From: G11 sp947167445
GTDB lineage: Bacteria; Bacillota; Clostridia; Lachnospirales; Lachnospiraceae
Length of the DNA stretch: 64,000 nt
Assembly: GCA_947167445.1 (NCBI GenBank)
Contig: CAMVID010000006.1
Location: 114,837 to 178,836, forward strand
Reading direction: 5' to 3'
How positions within the stretch are numbered: position 1 is the stretch's first letter; each line of letters starts with the position of its first letter. The position numbers and the translations under genes are program-made. Below the pieces are notes generated by a model that did not search any database, was not told the origin of the DNA, and was given only the letters and a program-made list of their open reading frames with translations. Positions 25,376 to 33,067 of the stretch are shown here, piece after piece.

Positions 25376-25382
25376 AGGATAT

Positions 25383-26018
25383 ATGGAAACAAGAGAAGAA
25401 GCTTTAGAATACGGACTTAGTTTTCCAAATACATACAAGGACACACCCTTTCGCGATCAGAACTGGCAGCTTGTCAGAGTGAAGGGTAACAAGAAAGCCT
25501 TTCTTTGGACATATGAACTGAATGGCTATGTTAATCTGAACGTGAAGGTCCATCCGGATAATGCCTATTTCTGGCGACAGATGTACAAGTCTGTAATTCC
25601 CGGTTACCATCAGAATAAAGAACATTGGAATACTATCATTCTTGACGGAAGTATTCCCGATGAAGATATAAAAAGAATGATTGGGGAGAGCTATGATCTG
25701 GTGACGGACTCGCCCGCCAAAAGAATATACGAAGCCGTTAAGAAAATCCCTAAAGGATGTGTGGCCACATATGGCCAGATAGCGGAACTTGCCGGGGATA
25801 AGAAGATGGCCAGAGCTGTAGGCAACGCTCTTCACAAAAACCCGGATCACGATTCAATACCCTGCCACCGTGTGGTAAATTCCCAGGGACAACTGGCTGA
25901 AGCCTTTGTCTTCGGCGGTGTTAATTACCAGGCCAAATACCTTGAGGAAGAAGGGGTTGAGGTTGTGGATAATAAGGTTGATTTAAAGAAATATCAGTGG
26001 AAAACAGCTGTAAAATAA
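25383..26018 (+). CDS. YjbR/MmcQ-like domain fused to a methylated-DNA cysteine methyltransferase
   Basis: Residues ~1-112 form a YjbR/CyaY-like DNA-binding module ('YKDTPFRDQNWQLVRVKGNKK ... NLNVKVHPDNAYFWRQMYKS'). Residues ~118-211 form the C-terminal domain of O6-alkylguanine-DNA alkyltransferase, with the helix 'VATYGQIAELAG', the Arg finger region 'ARAVGNALHKNP' and the nucleophile motif PCHRV (Cys161). The usual MGMT N-terminal domain is absent and the YjbR domain may replace it for DNA binding; that is inference. The enzyme would repair alkylated DNA by self-methylation. Confidence 0.85.
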   Translation: METREEALEYGLSFPNTYKDTPFRDQNWQLVRVKGNKKAFLWTYELNGYVNLNVKVHPDNAYFWRQMYKSVIPGYHQNKEHWNTIILDGSIPDEDIKRMIGESYDLVTDSPAKRIYEAVKKIPKGCVATYGQIAELAGDKKMARAVGNALHKNPDHDSIPCHRVVNSQGQLAEAFVFGGVNYQAKYLEEEGVEVVDNKVDLKKYQWKTAVK

Positions 26019-26021
26019 ACT

Positions 26022-26339
26022 ATGGACTACAGAAGAGACTGGACATACACAAAAGAAAAACTTGTTACCGCCATAAAAGAGCTTGGCTTTCCCCCGGAGC
26101 TTGGAGAGCAGATAGCCAAGCAGCTTGGAAGCCCCAAAGCCATGGAGCGGATGATGGCTTATTTATATAACGTAAGACCAAGAAGCGCTGAGCTGGTGGT
26201 GGATGAGATGTTGGCCATCTGCAGCGACATTGATGCCTGGAGAAACAAGAAAGCATCCGAGGCAGCCAATGCGAGATATAATGAGATTCTGAATGGGAGT
26301 CTCAATGATTACGAAGATGATGAGGACTGGGATTTATGA
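26022..26339 (+). CDS. Hypothetical protein, small and helical
   Basis: 105 residues, not recognised. The N-terminal half is helical, with 'LGFPPELGEQIAKQLGSPKAMERMMAYLYN'; the C-terminus is acidic ('DYEDDEDWDL'). No signal peptide or cysteines. It lies 3 bp after the YjbR-MGMT gene and its stop overlaps the next start by 4 bp, so it is translated in an operon with repair and redox enzymes. Coding potential is supported by this tight packing. Confidence 0.65.
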   Translation: MDYRRDWTYTKEKLVTAIKELGFPPELGEQIAKQLGSPKAMERMMAYLYNVRPRSAELVVDEMLAICSDIDAWRNKKASEAANARYNEILNGSLNDYEDDEDWDL

Positions 26340-26788
26340 CAGATTATGAATTGATGAAAGAGCAGCTTAAGAGTCTGGCGGAGGATGAACCATATTTCAT
26401 CCCCGTTCTTTCAAACGCTTCGGCTCTTATTTTTGAAAACCTTGAAGAACTTAACTGGGCGGGCTTCTATCTTATGAATAAGGGCTCTCTTCTTTTGGGC
26501 CCCTTCCAGGGCAAAACCGCCTGCATCCGCATCCCCCTGGGAAAAGGAGTATGCGGCACAGCGGCAGAAAAGGATGAAACCTTGGTTGTCAAAGACGTTC
26601 ACGAGTTCCCGGGCCATATCGCCTGCGACAGTGCATCCAACTCAGAGATTGTGGTTCCCATCCACAGCGAAGGGAAGGTTGTAGGAGTTTTGGATTTGGA
26701 CAGTACTAAGTTTGACCGCTTTAACGATGCCGATAAACAGGGCCTGGAAGCTTTTGTAAAAACGCTTGAAAGTGTTATAGAGTGGTAA
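26336..26788 (+). CDS. msrC: Free methionine-(R)-sulfoxide reductase (GAF domain)
   Basis: A 150-residue single GAF domain of the fRMsr type, which reduces free methionine-(R)-sulfoxide in the cytoplasm. Diagnostic segments are 'LNWAGFYLMNKGSLLLGPFQGKTACIRIPLGKGVCGTAA' and 'HIACDSASNSEIVVPI', which contain the three redox cysteines, and 'GVLDLDSTKFDRF'. The gene ends a compact operon after the YjbR-MGMT gene. Its 3' end overlaps the convergent GH5 gene by 14 bp. Confidence 0.9.
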   Translation: MTDYELMKEQLKSLAEDEPYFIPVLSNASALIFENLEELNWAGFYLMNKGSLLLGPFQGKTACIRIPLGKGVCGTAAEKDETLVVKDVHEFPGHIACDSASNSEIVVPIHSEGKVVGVLDLDSTKFDRFNDADKQGLEAFVKTLESVIEW

Positions 26789-27929
26789 GGGTTTCCAATA
26801 TTCCCCCGTCTTTTATGTGGGAGAAATCATAATAAACATTGCCGATATTGTTTTCTTTGAACAGGTTAAGAAGGAATCTTGCCTGTTCTTTTTGTGCCTC
26901 ACTGGCGTTTGGGTAGCAGCCCCATTCACCAATAAGTGCAGGGATATTCATTTTCTTGGCCCCCTCAAGAAGGCTTCCAAAAATGAAGGCAACTCTCTCA
27001 CATCCGCCGGTTTCATAGGCTTCGGTGTCAACCAGAATGTCGTATCCGTGGGGCGCATAGGCCTGGTTTTCAACGATTCTGTCATCCTCATACACGGCAG
27101 GACCTATCATTGTGGGTACACCGGCATTGGCAAAATAATTGCTCTCAAACATTATGATGGTATCCACGTCCACTCTTCTGATGGCCCTTGCCACATCATC
27201 GTAGAAGGGATTCAGAATTCTCATTTCAAATTCTGCGGCAATGGGAGCAATCTCTCCTATCATTTCCCCAATCTTATCGAAATCCTCGAGGGCCGACATA
27301 TCCCCATCCGGCATGTATTTATTCATTATTTCCGCAACTTTTACGCCGGGAGTTCCGGGGAAAGGCTCGTTCATTATGTCATATCCGATAACATAAGGAT
27401 TCTCGGAATAGCGGGAGGCAATGTATTTCCAGAGGTTAATGTAGCGGGTTCTGATTCCCACACCGTCATCAAGAGCCGTATCCTTCCAGAAATTATCGAA
27501 AGCATGCTGAACCGCAGGGCTTATAAGATATGCATCGCTCCAAAGCTCGGTTTTAATGTGCTCTTCCCCATCTGTAAGGGTAGCCCATAAAGGCGCCCCG
27601 TCTCCGAAAGCCACACCGTATAAGTCCTGATGCATATCAAGAAAAACCGGAATGTCCTCCTTTGCAGCCATATCAATGATTCTGTCAATTCCCTTAAAGT
27701 ACTCTTCGTTGTATACACCGGGCTTAGGCTCACATCCGTCCCAGATTAGGCCAAGCCTTATTAAGTTAAAGCCCTTTTCCTTTAGAAATCTGAAATCCTC
27801 AGGCTTGTAATCCCCGATATATCCTCTCTCGGGTTCTTTGCAGACCATGTTTATTCCCCTGGGAATAAAGGGCTTATCCAAATCGGAAACAAATTTGTTT
27901 CCATTTACTTTAACCTTCTTCATGCTCAT
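26775..27929 (-). CDS. Glycoside hydrolase family 5 (endoglycoceramidase-like), no signal peptide
   Basis: 384 residues forming a (beta/alpha)8 hydrolase. Key motifs are 'PFIPRGINMVCKEP' at the start, 'FNLIRLGLIWDGCEPKPGVYNEEY', the acid/base in 'YDIMNEPFPGTPG' and the nucleophile in 'ALIGEWGCYPN'. The pattern is closest to the endoglycoceramidase-type subfamilies, but bacterial relatives also cut glucosides and galactosides, so the substrate is open. It lacks a signal peptide and overlaps the upstream GPH transporter gene by 20 bp, suggesting that it cleaves an imported glycoside inside the cell. A ribosome site (GAGAGGGA) lies 8 bp before the ATG. Confidence 0.85.
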   Translation of the reverse strand: MSMKKVKVNGNKFVSDLDKPFIPRGINMVCKEPERGYIGDYKPEDFRFLKEKGFNLIRLGLIWDGCEPKPGVYNEEYFKGIDRIIDMAAKEDIPVFLDMHQDLYGVAFGDGAPLWATLTDGEEHIKTELWSDAYLISPAVQHAFDNFWKDTALDDGVGIRTRYINLWKYIASRYSENPYVIGYDIMNEPFPGTPGVKVAEIMNKYMPDGDMSALEDFDKIGEMIGEIAPIAAEFEMRILNPFYDDVARAIRRVDVDTIIMFESNYFANAGVPTMIGPAVYEDDRIVENQAYAPHGYDILVDTEAYETGGCERVAFIFGSLLEGAKKMNIPALIGEWGCYPNASEAQKEQARFLLNLFKENNIGNVYYDFSHIKDGGILETLTTL

Positions 27930-29337
27930 TTTTATTTCCCTCTCTTGCTGCTACGTTAAAATCAGAAATTTCTCTTTCAAGCTTTCTTCCGATGGGGAAG
28001 AACAGCATTGGAATGAATCCAACCACGCACATGATTATGGGTACAAGTCCCGCACCCACACGGATTCCCCATACAGCTCTCTCCGACTGAGCCGCAAGTG
28101 TACCGTCATAGCCGTAGCGGCTTAGTATACCGGAGAAGATGGTGGCCTGAAGACTTGTAAGCGATGTAGTCAGAAGGGCAAAAAGGCCACCATAAAGTCC
28201 GGTTTTTCTTGTGCCGGTCTGCATTTCATCGTAGTCAATGAGTTCACCGTTTAAAACTACGCCGGCAGTCTGAATAACATTCAGAGCAAAAACAATGAGG
28301 GTATAGCTGATGACAGCCTGCCACCCCTTTGTAATAAACATAAGGCTTGAGAAACCTGCCACTGCAGGAATGAAAGCAAGAAGTGTAATCAGCTTGCTTC
28401 CGTATACCTTAATCTTCTTTCCTGCCCAGGGAAGAAGAATCAGCATTATGACTCCGGGTATTACATCAGCCAGGGTCGCAACCGTTCCACTGGTTTTCAC
28501 CACGGAATCCATAAAGTAAAGGAAGGGCGTAAAGTAGAAGCCTATGGCGCCTCTTGCAATAATATAGAAAAGAAGGTATGTGAGGAATGGTTTAGAAATA
28601 ACTATCCTCTTAACATCTCTAAGTACTTCGGAAATATTGTGATGCTCCGGCGGTGTGGCTGTCTCATACAAAGAGGCCTTGTCCTTGAGAGTCCTTAAGG
28701 CCACAAAATACATGCCGGCATTCACAAGAATCACCACTGAGAATACAGGAATAACCAACGCCCTGTTTCCGCCGCCAACCAAAAGCAGAGTGGGGATTAT
28801 GGTTGTGATGGCTCCAAGCACATTTCCTATGTAGGTTCTTATAATGTCCACATCAACCCTCTCCTCCTTATCCGGCGCTGCCAAAAGGAAATAAGAGTTG
28901 TAGGCCACGGAATATACCGTATAGGCTGTATCAAATATGAACAGTTCCGCCAAAAGTACCCAGAATACTACCCAGTCGCTCCAGGATGGGGAGGACAAAA
29001 GCATAAAGAATATGGAAATAAGCATGGTAGGTGCCGTTACCTTCATGAGGTAGACATACTTGCCCCGCTTTTTGCTAAAGGGAAGCTTATCTATATAGGC
29101 TCCCAGAAGCGGATCGTTTATGGCATTCCAAATACTGTAAATGAGATAAATCCAGCCATAGAATTTGGCATCGAGACCGATGATATCCGTATAGAATTTC
29201 ATCAGCGTGTTATGAATAATGATAGGTCCGATAACGGATGCAGGCCCCGGAAGAGCAAGTGTCAACTTTTCTCTAAAGGTCAGCTTTCCGCCTTCTGAAC
29301 CAAATTTCTCGTGAAAAAAGGTTGCTAATTTCCCCAT
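27910..29337 (-). CDS. GPH-family (MelB-like) sugar:cation symporter
   Basis: 475 residues with about 12 hydrophobic helices. 'YLIYSIWNAINDPLLGAYID' is the typical GPH helix-2 motif, including the Asn-Asp pair that binds the coupling cation, and 'YDEMQTGTRKTGLYGG' is the conserved cytoplasmic loop. It would import a glycoside with Na+ or H+. It is the first gene of a two-gene operon with an intracellular GH5 enzyme and is divergent from a MerR regulator. AGGAGGTTA lies before the ATG. Confidence 0.9.
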   Translation of the reverse strand: MGKLATFFHEKFGSEGGKLTFREKLTLALPGPASVIGPIIIHNTLMKFYTDIIGLDAKFYGWIYLIYSIWNAINDPLLGAYIDKLPFSKKRGKYVYLMKVTAPTMLISIFFMLLSSPSWSDWVVFWVLLAELFIFDTAYTVYSVAYNSYFLLAAPDKEERVDVDIIRTYIGNVLGAITTIIPTLLLVGGGNRALVIPVFSVVILVNAGMYFVALRTLKDKASLYETATPPEHHNISEVLRDVKRIVISKPFLTYLLFYIIARGAIGFYFTPFLYFMDSVVKTSGTVATLADVIPGVIMLILLPWAGKKIKVYGSKLITLLAFIPAVAGFSSLMFITKGWQAVISYTLIVFALNVIQTAGVVLNGELIDYDEMQTGTRKTGLYGGLFALLTTSLTSLQATIFSGILSRYGYDGTLAAQSERAVWGIRVGAGLVPIIMCVVGFIPMLFFPIGRKLEREISDFNVAAREGNKNEHEEG

Positions 29338-29371
29338 GTGTAACCTCCTTTAAAGTCATAACCCTACTTTG

Positions 29372-29402
29372 AATGTACACCTTAAAGTTACTTTAATGTC
29401 AA
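29372..29402 (-). promoter_or_regulatory. MerR-type promoter of the GPH/GH5 operon
   Basis: On the minus strand TTGACA (29402-29397) and TACATT (29377-29372) are separated by exactly 19 bp. The spacer holds the perfect palindrome TTAAAGTTACTTTAA (29382-29396). A 19-bp spacer with an in-spacer dyad is the hallmark of promoters activated by MerR proteins, and the adjacent divergent gene encodes one. Confidence 0.75.
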
Positions 29403-29453
29403 CAGAAATAATGATATATTTTTTATATAGTAAAAACCGCGGGGGTATACATT

Positions 29454-30263
29454 ATGAAAGAGTTCTATACTATCGGGGAAGTCAGCAGAATCTTTAATAT
29501 TCCTGCGCCCACACTGCGTTACTACGACAGCATCAAACTTCTGAGTCCCTGGAAGAAGGGTGAGAACAGTTACAGGTACTACTCGAAGGCTCAGTTTGAG
29601 ATTATTTCCATGATTATCTTTATGCGCTCCATAGGAACTCCCATAAAGCGCCTTACGGAAATTCTGAATGACGATAATGCCGGTGGAGTTCAGAAGGAGC
29701 TTAAGCGTTGCAGAGAAGAAATAAACAACAGGATTGCCGAACTTGAGCTTCTGAAAACCAAGGTCAGGGTCTTCGATGATAACATCAAGGATACCTGCTA
29801 TGAATCGGACATTGCTCTGGTAACTTTGCCTGAAATGTATATGATGAGTAAACCTTTCGGCGAGGCGGATGAGCTTGATATCGATGAGATAATCAACGTC
29901 ACCTCCGGCGCCACAGGGTGGGCAAACACCGCAGGCCTTATCTCAACCATAACCCCCGAGAACCTTCTTGCAGGAAGATTTCACGACTATGAAAAGTACG
30001 GTTATATAAGCGAGATTCCCTTTGCAACCTCAAACAGCTACACCGAGGTAATTGAAAGCGGAAAGTATGTAGTTGGAAACATGAAGATCAAAACTGTCGA
30101 GCATTACGAGGCAGATGAAACCTACAAGGCCATGCTTGATTACATAAAGAAAAAGGGCCTTAAGATTAAAGGCCCAGCCATAGAACGCAATATTCTTGAT
30201 CTTTATTGCGGCAATCGCTTTAACCCCACCATGTTCTTTAAAATCTACATTCTGGTGGGCTAA
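29454..30263 (+). CDS. MerR-family regulator with effector-binding domain
   Basis: 269 residues. The N-terminal MerR helix-turn-helix is clear ('FYTIGEVSRIFNIPAPTLRYYDSIKLLSP', residues 3-31), then a dimerisation helix (~75-115) and a C-terminal effector domain resembling the GyrI-like/multidrug-binding type. It is divergent from the GPH/GH5 operon, whose promoter has the 19-bp MerR spacer, so it probably activates glycoside import and hydrolysis. The effector is unknown, presumably the glycoside or its product. Confidence 0.88.
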   Translation: MKEFYTIGEVSRIFNIPAPTLRYYDSIKLLSPWKKGENSYRYYSKAQFEIISMIIFMRSIGTPIKRLTEILNDDNAGGVQKELKRCREEINNRIAELELLKTKVRVFDDNIKDTCYESDIALVTLPEMYMMSKPFGEADELDIDEIINVTSGATGWANTAGLISTITPENLLAGRFHDYEKYGYISEIPFATSNSYTEVIESGKYVVGNMKIKTVEHYEADETYKAMLDYIKKKGLKIKGPAIERNILDLYCGNRFNPTMFFKIYILVG

Positions 30264-30267
30264 ACAG

Positions 30268-30485
30268 TTGTTAGTGCCGTTATCGCGGATAATACTAATA
30301 GATTAATAGATGCTAGCATTTGTTAGTGCTGTTATCGCGGATAATACTAACAGATTAATAGATGTTAGCATTTGTTAGTGCCGTTATCGCGGATAATACT
30401 AACAGATTAATAGATGTTAGCATATGTTAGTGCTGTTATCGCGGAGAATACTAACAGATTAATAGAAGCTAGCATTTGTTAGTGG
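30268..30485. repeat. Four-copy 52-bp tandem repeat, each unit a hairpin
   Basis: Near-identical 52-bp units start at 30268, 30320, 30372 and 30424, with a partial fifth at 30476. Within each unit TGTTAGT pairs with ACTAACA, and inside it GTTATC pairs with GATAAT around a GCG loop. Units differ at only a few positions (GCC/GCT, GGATAA/GGAGAA, ATGTTAG/ATGCTAG). No unique spacers are present. The array fills the DNA between the MerR gene and pgi. Confidence 0.9.
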
Positions 30486-30600
30486 AATGCCCGTATGCAT
30501 GTACTAACAAATGATTATGCTTGCTGTTTCATTAGTGACTTGGCGGGTTGAGTCGCTAACGAGATACTAACAAGAGGACAAAAAGACAAATTTGTTAGTC
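30473..30600. repeat. Three further hairpins built from the TTGTTAGT/ACTAACAA word
   Basis: After the tandem array the same word continues in different settings: CATTTGTTAGT pairs with ACTAACAAATG (30473-30513), TTAGTGACT with AGTCGCTAA (30531-30559), and ACTAACAA with TTGTTAGT (30566-30600). With the array they make one structured block of about 330 bp. The remaining ~110 bp before the pgi promoter show no gene or motif. Confidence 0.75.
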
Positions 30601-30709
30601 ATACAAGCAAAAAATACCTTATCCCCATGATCAAACCCATACCAGCAAAGCTTTCCGAAAGAAATAAAGGCTTTGTTGAGGGGGTTGGTAAAACTAAAAA
30701 CATATGACC

Positions 30710-30738
30710 TTGAAAACGTTTCAAAGTGTTGTTATACT
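30710..30738 (+). promoter_or_regulatory. pgi promoter
   Basis: TTGAAA and TATACT are separated by exactly 17 bp. The -35 box is the left arm of TTGAAA-ACG-TTTCAA, an inverted repeat that could be an operator; it is one base short of a catabolite-response consensus. Confidence 0.7.
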
Positions 30739-30774
30739 TTTTGGAGAAATGGGTTCCAAATAGGAGGATAAATT

Positions 30775-32355
30775 ATGGCTAATTGGAAAAATCTTGATAC
30801 ATTAAAAAGCTTCTCAGATCTTAAGAACGTTAAGAAGGTTAACCTTAAATCCGTAATGAGCGGTGATGAGGGCGCAAAGAGAGTAGCGAAATATTCAGTA
30901 AAAATGGCAGCAGGCCTTAACTACAACTACGCAGCAAAGGCTGTTGATGATGACGTTTTGAAGGCACTTGAAGCCCTTGCCAAGGAGGCAGAGCTTGCTG
31001 ACAAGTTCAAAGAACTCTACAACGGTGCTGTAATCAACACAGGTGAGAAGAGACTTGTTCTTCACCAGTTGACAAGAGGACAGCTCGGTGACGACGTTGT
31101 ATGTGACGGAGTTAATAAGAGAGAGTTCTACCTTAACGAGCAGAAGAAAATTGCTGATTTTGCCAATAAGGTACATAACGGCGAGATCGTAAACGGCGCA
31201 GGCGAGAAGTTCACAACCGTTGTTCAGATCGGTATCGGCGGAAGTGACCTTGGTCCCAGAGCTATGTACATCGGCCTTGAGAACTGGGCTAAGAAAACCG
31301 GAAACTTCAAAATGGAAGCAAAGTTCATCAGTAACGTTGATCCTGATGATGCAGCTGCTGTTCTTAACAGCGTTGATGTTGCACATTCAATCTTTGTGCT
31401 TGTTTCCAAATCAGGTACAACACTTGAGACACTTACAAACGAATCCTTCGTAAAGGATGCTCTTAAGAAGGCAGGCCTTGATGCATCCAAGCACATGGTA
31501 GCCGTAACAAGTGAGACATCACCTCTTGCTAAGAGCAGCGATTATCTTGCAGCATTCTTTATGGACGACTATATCGGCGGACGTTTTTCATCCACATCAG
31601 GTGTAGGCGGAGCAGTTCTCTCACTTGCATTCGGCCCTGAAGTATTCGCAAGATTCTTAAAGGGTGCAGCTGAGGAAGACAAGCTTGCAACAAACGCTAA
31701 TCTCCTTGAGAACCCTGCAATGCTTGATGCACTTATCGGTGTATATGAGAGAAACGTACTTGGAATGGCTACAACAGCAGTCCTTCCTTATTCACAGGCT
31801 CTCAGCCGCTTCCCTGCACACCTTCAGCAGGCTGACATGGAATCAAACGGTAAAAGCGTAAACCGCTTCGGTGAACCTGTAAATTACGTAACCGGACCTG
31901 TTATCTACGGTGAGCCCGGAACCAACGGACAGCACTCATTCTACCAGCTTCTTCACCAGGGAACTGACATTATTCCTCTTCAGTTCATCGGCTTCAAGAA
32001 CAGCCAGATCGGAACAGATGTTGTGATCCAGGGAAGCACAAGCCAGCAGAAGTTATGCGCTAACGTGGCAGCACAGATTGTTGCTTTTGCCTGCGGTAAG
32101 GATGATGAGAACAATAACAAGAAGTTTGAAGGTAACAGACCTTCATCAATCATTATCGGTGAGCAGTTAACTCCCGAAGCTTTGGGAGCACTTCTCTCCC
32201 ACTTTGAGAACAAGATCATGTTTCAGGGCTTCACATGGAACCTCAACAGCTTCGACCAGGAAGGCGTACAGCTGGGTAAGGTTCTTGCCAAGAAAGTTCT
32301 TGCACATGAGACTGATGGAGCTCTTAAAGCTTACAGCGATTTACTTAATATCTAA
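30775..32355 (+). CDS. pgi: Glucose-6-phosphate isomerase
   Basis: A 526-residue cytoplasmic enzyme interconverting glucose-6-phosphate and fructose-6-phosphate in glycolysis. Phosphate-binding and active-site segments are visible: 'IGIGGSDLGPRAM', 'SKSGTTLETLTN', 'GGRFSSTSGVGGAVL' and 'GEPGTNGQHSFYQLLHQG', which contains the catalytic Glu-His region. AGGAGG lies 8 bp before the ATG. It is a single-gene unit with its own promoter and terminator and is preceded by an unusual repeat block. The codon pattern and strong ribosome site suggest high expression. Confidence 0.95.
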   Translation: MANWKNLDTLKSFSDLKNVKKVNLKSVMSGDEGAKRVAKYSVKMAAGLNYNYAAKAVDDDVLKALEALAKEAELADKFKELYNGAVINTGEKRLVLHQLTRGQLGDDVVCDGVNKREFYLNEQKKIADFANKVHNGEIVNGAGEKFTTVVQIGIGGSDLGPRAMYIGLENWAKKTGNFKMEAKFISNVDPDDAAAVLNSVDVAHSIFVLVSKSGTTLETLTNESFVKDALKKAGLDASKHMVAVTSETSPLAKSSDYLAAFFMDDYIGGRFSSTSGVGGAVLSLAFGPEVFARFLKGAAEEDKLATNANLLENPAMLDALIGVYERNVLGMATTAVLPYSQALSRFPAHLQQADMESNGKSVNRFGEPVNYVTGPVIYGEPGTNGQHSFYQLLHQGTDIIPLQFIGFKNSQIGTDVVIQGSTSQQKLCANVAAQIVAFACGKDDENNNKKFEGNRPSSIIIGEQLTPEALGALLSHFENKIMFQGFTWNLNSFDQEGVQLGKVLAKKVLAHETDGALKAYSDLLNI

Positions 32356-32364
32356 AATACCAAG

Positions 32365-32391
32365 AGAGCCCGTTATATGGGCTCTTTTTTT
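32365..32391 (+). terminator. pgi terminator
   Basis: AGAGCCC / GGGCTCT stem followed by T7, 10 bp after the pgi stop. The stem matches the terminator at 278-303. Confidence 0.9.
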
Positions 32392-32439
32392 GTGAGAAAG
32401 ATTATTGATAAAGGTTTGATAAAATGATACGCTCTCAAT

Positions 32440-33036
32440 ATGAGCAAAAAAACTATCACCGACAATATTACATTTATACCTGCATCAGATAACCCCTTGT
32501 CTGCGGATGTATATTTTATTAAGGGAAAAGAGCGCACCTATGTAATTGATGTGGGCAGCAATGACGAGGCTTTAAGCCTTGTTGAGGAAACAGATAATAA
32601 AACTGTAATTATCACCCACTTCCATGAGGACCACGCATCAAATCTTAAACGTATTGAAATTGATGACGAAGATTTACTGGTTGGTGACTACACCAAAAAG
32701 GTTTATGACAAGGGAAGGGTAATAAAAGAGCCCTTTGAGATAAAGGACGGAGTGGATTTAAAAGTATTTCCCATAGCAAGCAGCCACGCCAAGGGCTCAT
32801 TGTGTATTACAGTGAATGACGAGTATCTGTTATTGGGGGATTCTTATTACTGCTCTGCCAAAGGATATAACGTTTCTCTTCTTCATGACGAAATTGAGTT
32901 TCTGAGAAATCTGGTTTTTACCAAAGCAATATTCAGTCATGACGAAAAGATTCATACGAAGGAAGAAATATTAAGTGAACTGGAGGAATGCTACTCTAAA
33001 AGGGAAGCAGGAAATCCGTACATTAAACTCTGGTAA
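32440..33036 (+). CDS. Small MBL-fold hydrolase
   Basis: 198 residues with a shortened metallo-beta-lactamase fold. The zinc motif HFHEDHASN (~residues 60-68) is complete, with 'ASSHAKGSLCI' supplying the next His and 'LLGDSYY' the bridging Asp. A late 'FSHDEKIH' may supply the last His. No Shine-Dalgarno site is present and a TAAAAT hexamer lies 15 bp before the ATG, so translation may use a short leader. The substrate is unknown. Confidence 0.8.
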   Translation: MSKKTITDNITFIPASDNPLSADVYFIKGKERTYVIDVGSNDEALSLVEETDNKTVIITHFHEDHASNLKRIEIDDEDLLVGDYTKKVYDKGRVIKEPFEIKDGVDLKVFPIASSHAKGSLCITVNDEYLLLGDSYYCSAKGYNVSLLHDEIEFLRNLVFTKAIFSHDEKIHTKEEILSELEECYSKREAGNPYIKLW

Positions 33037-33067
33037 CAGACAGGCAAACAACTTGGAGGGATATTGA

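Noticed and set aside
26775..26788. Frameshift or annotation error at the convergent overlap of the fRMsr and GH5 genes
   Set aside because: Both proteins have intact C-terminal motifs up to the overlap, so a short convergent overlap is the simplest reading. The same applies to 45022-45041.
30268..30485. Possible CRISPR array
   Set aside because: The 52-bp units abut directly with no variable spacers, and no cas gene is nearby. It is a tandem repeat.
30710..30724. Catabolite-response (cre) site in the pgi promoter
   Set aside because: TTGAAA-ACG-TTTCAA is one base shorter than the cre consensus and was kept only as an unassigned inverted repeat.
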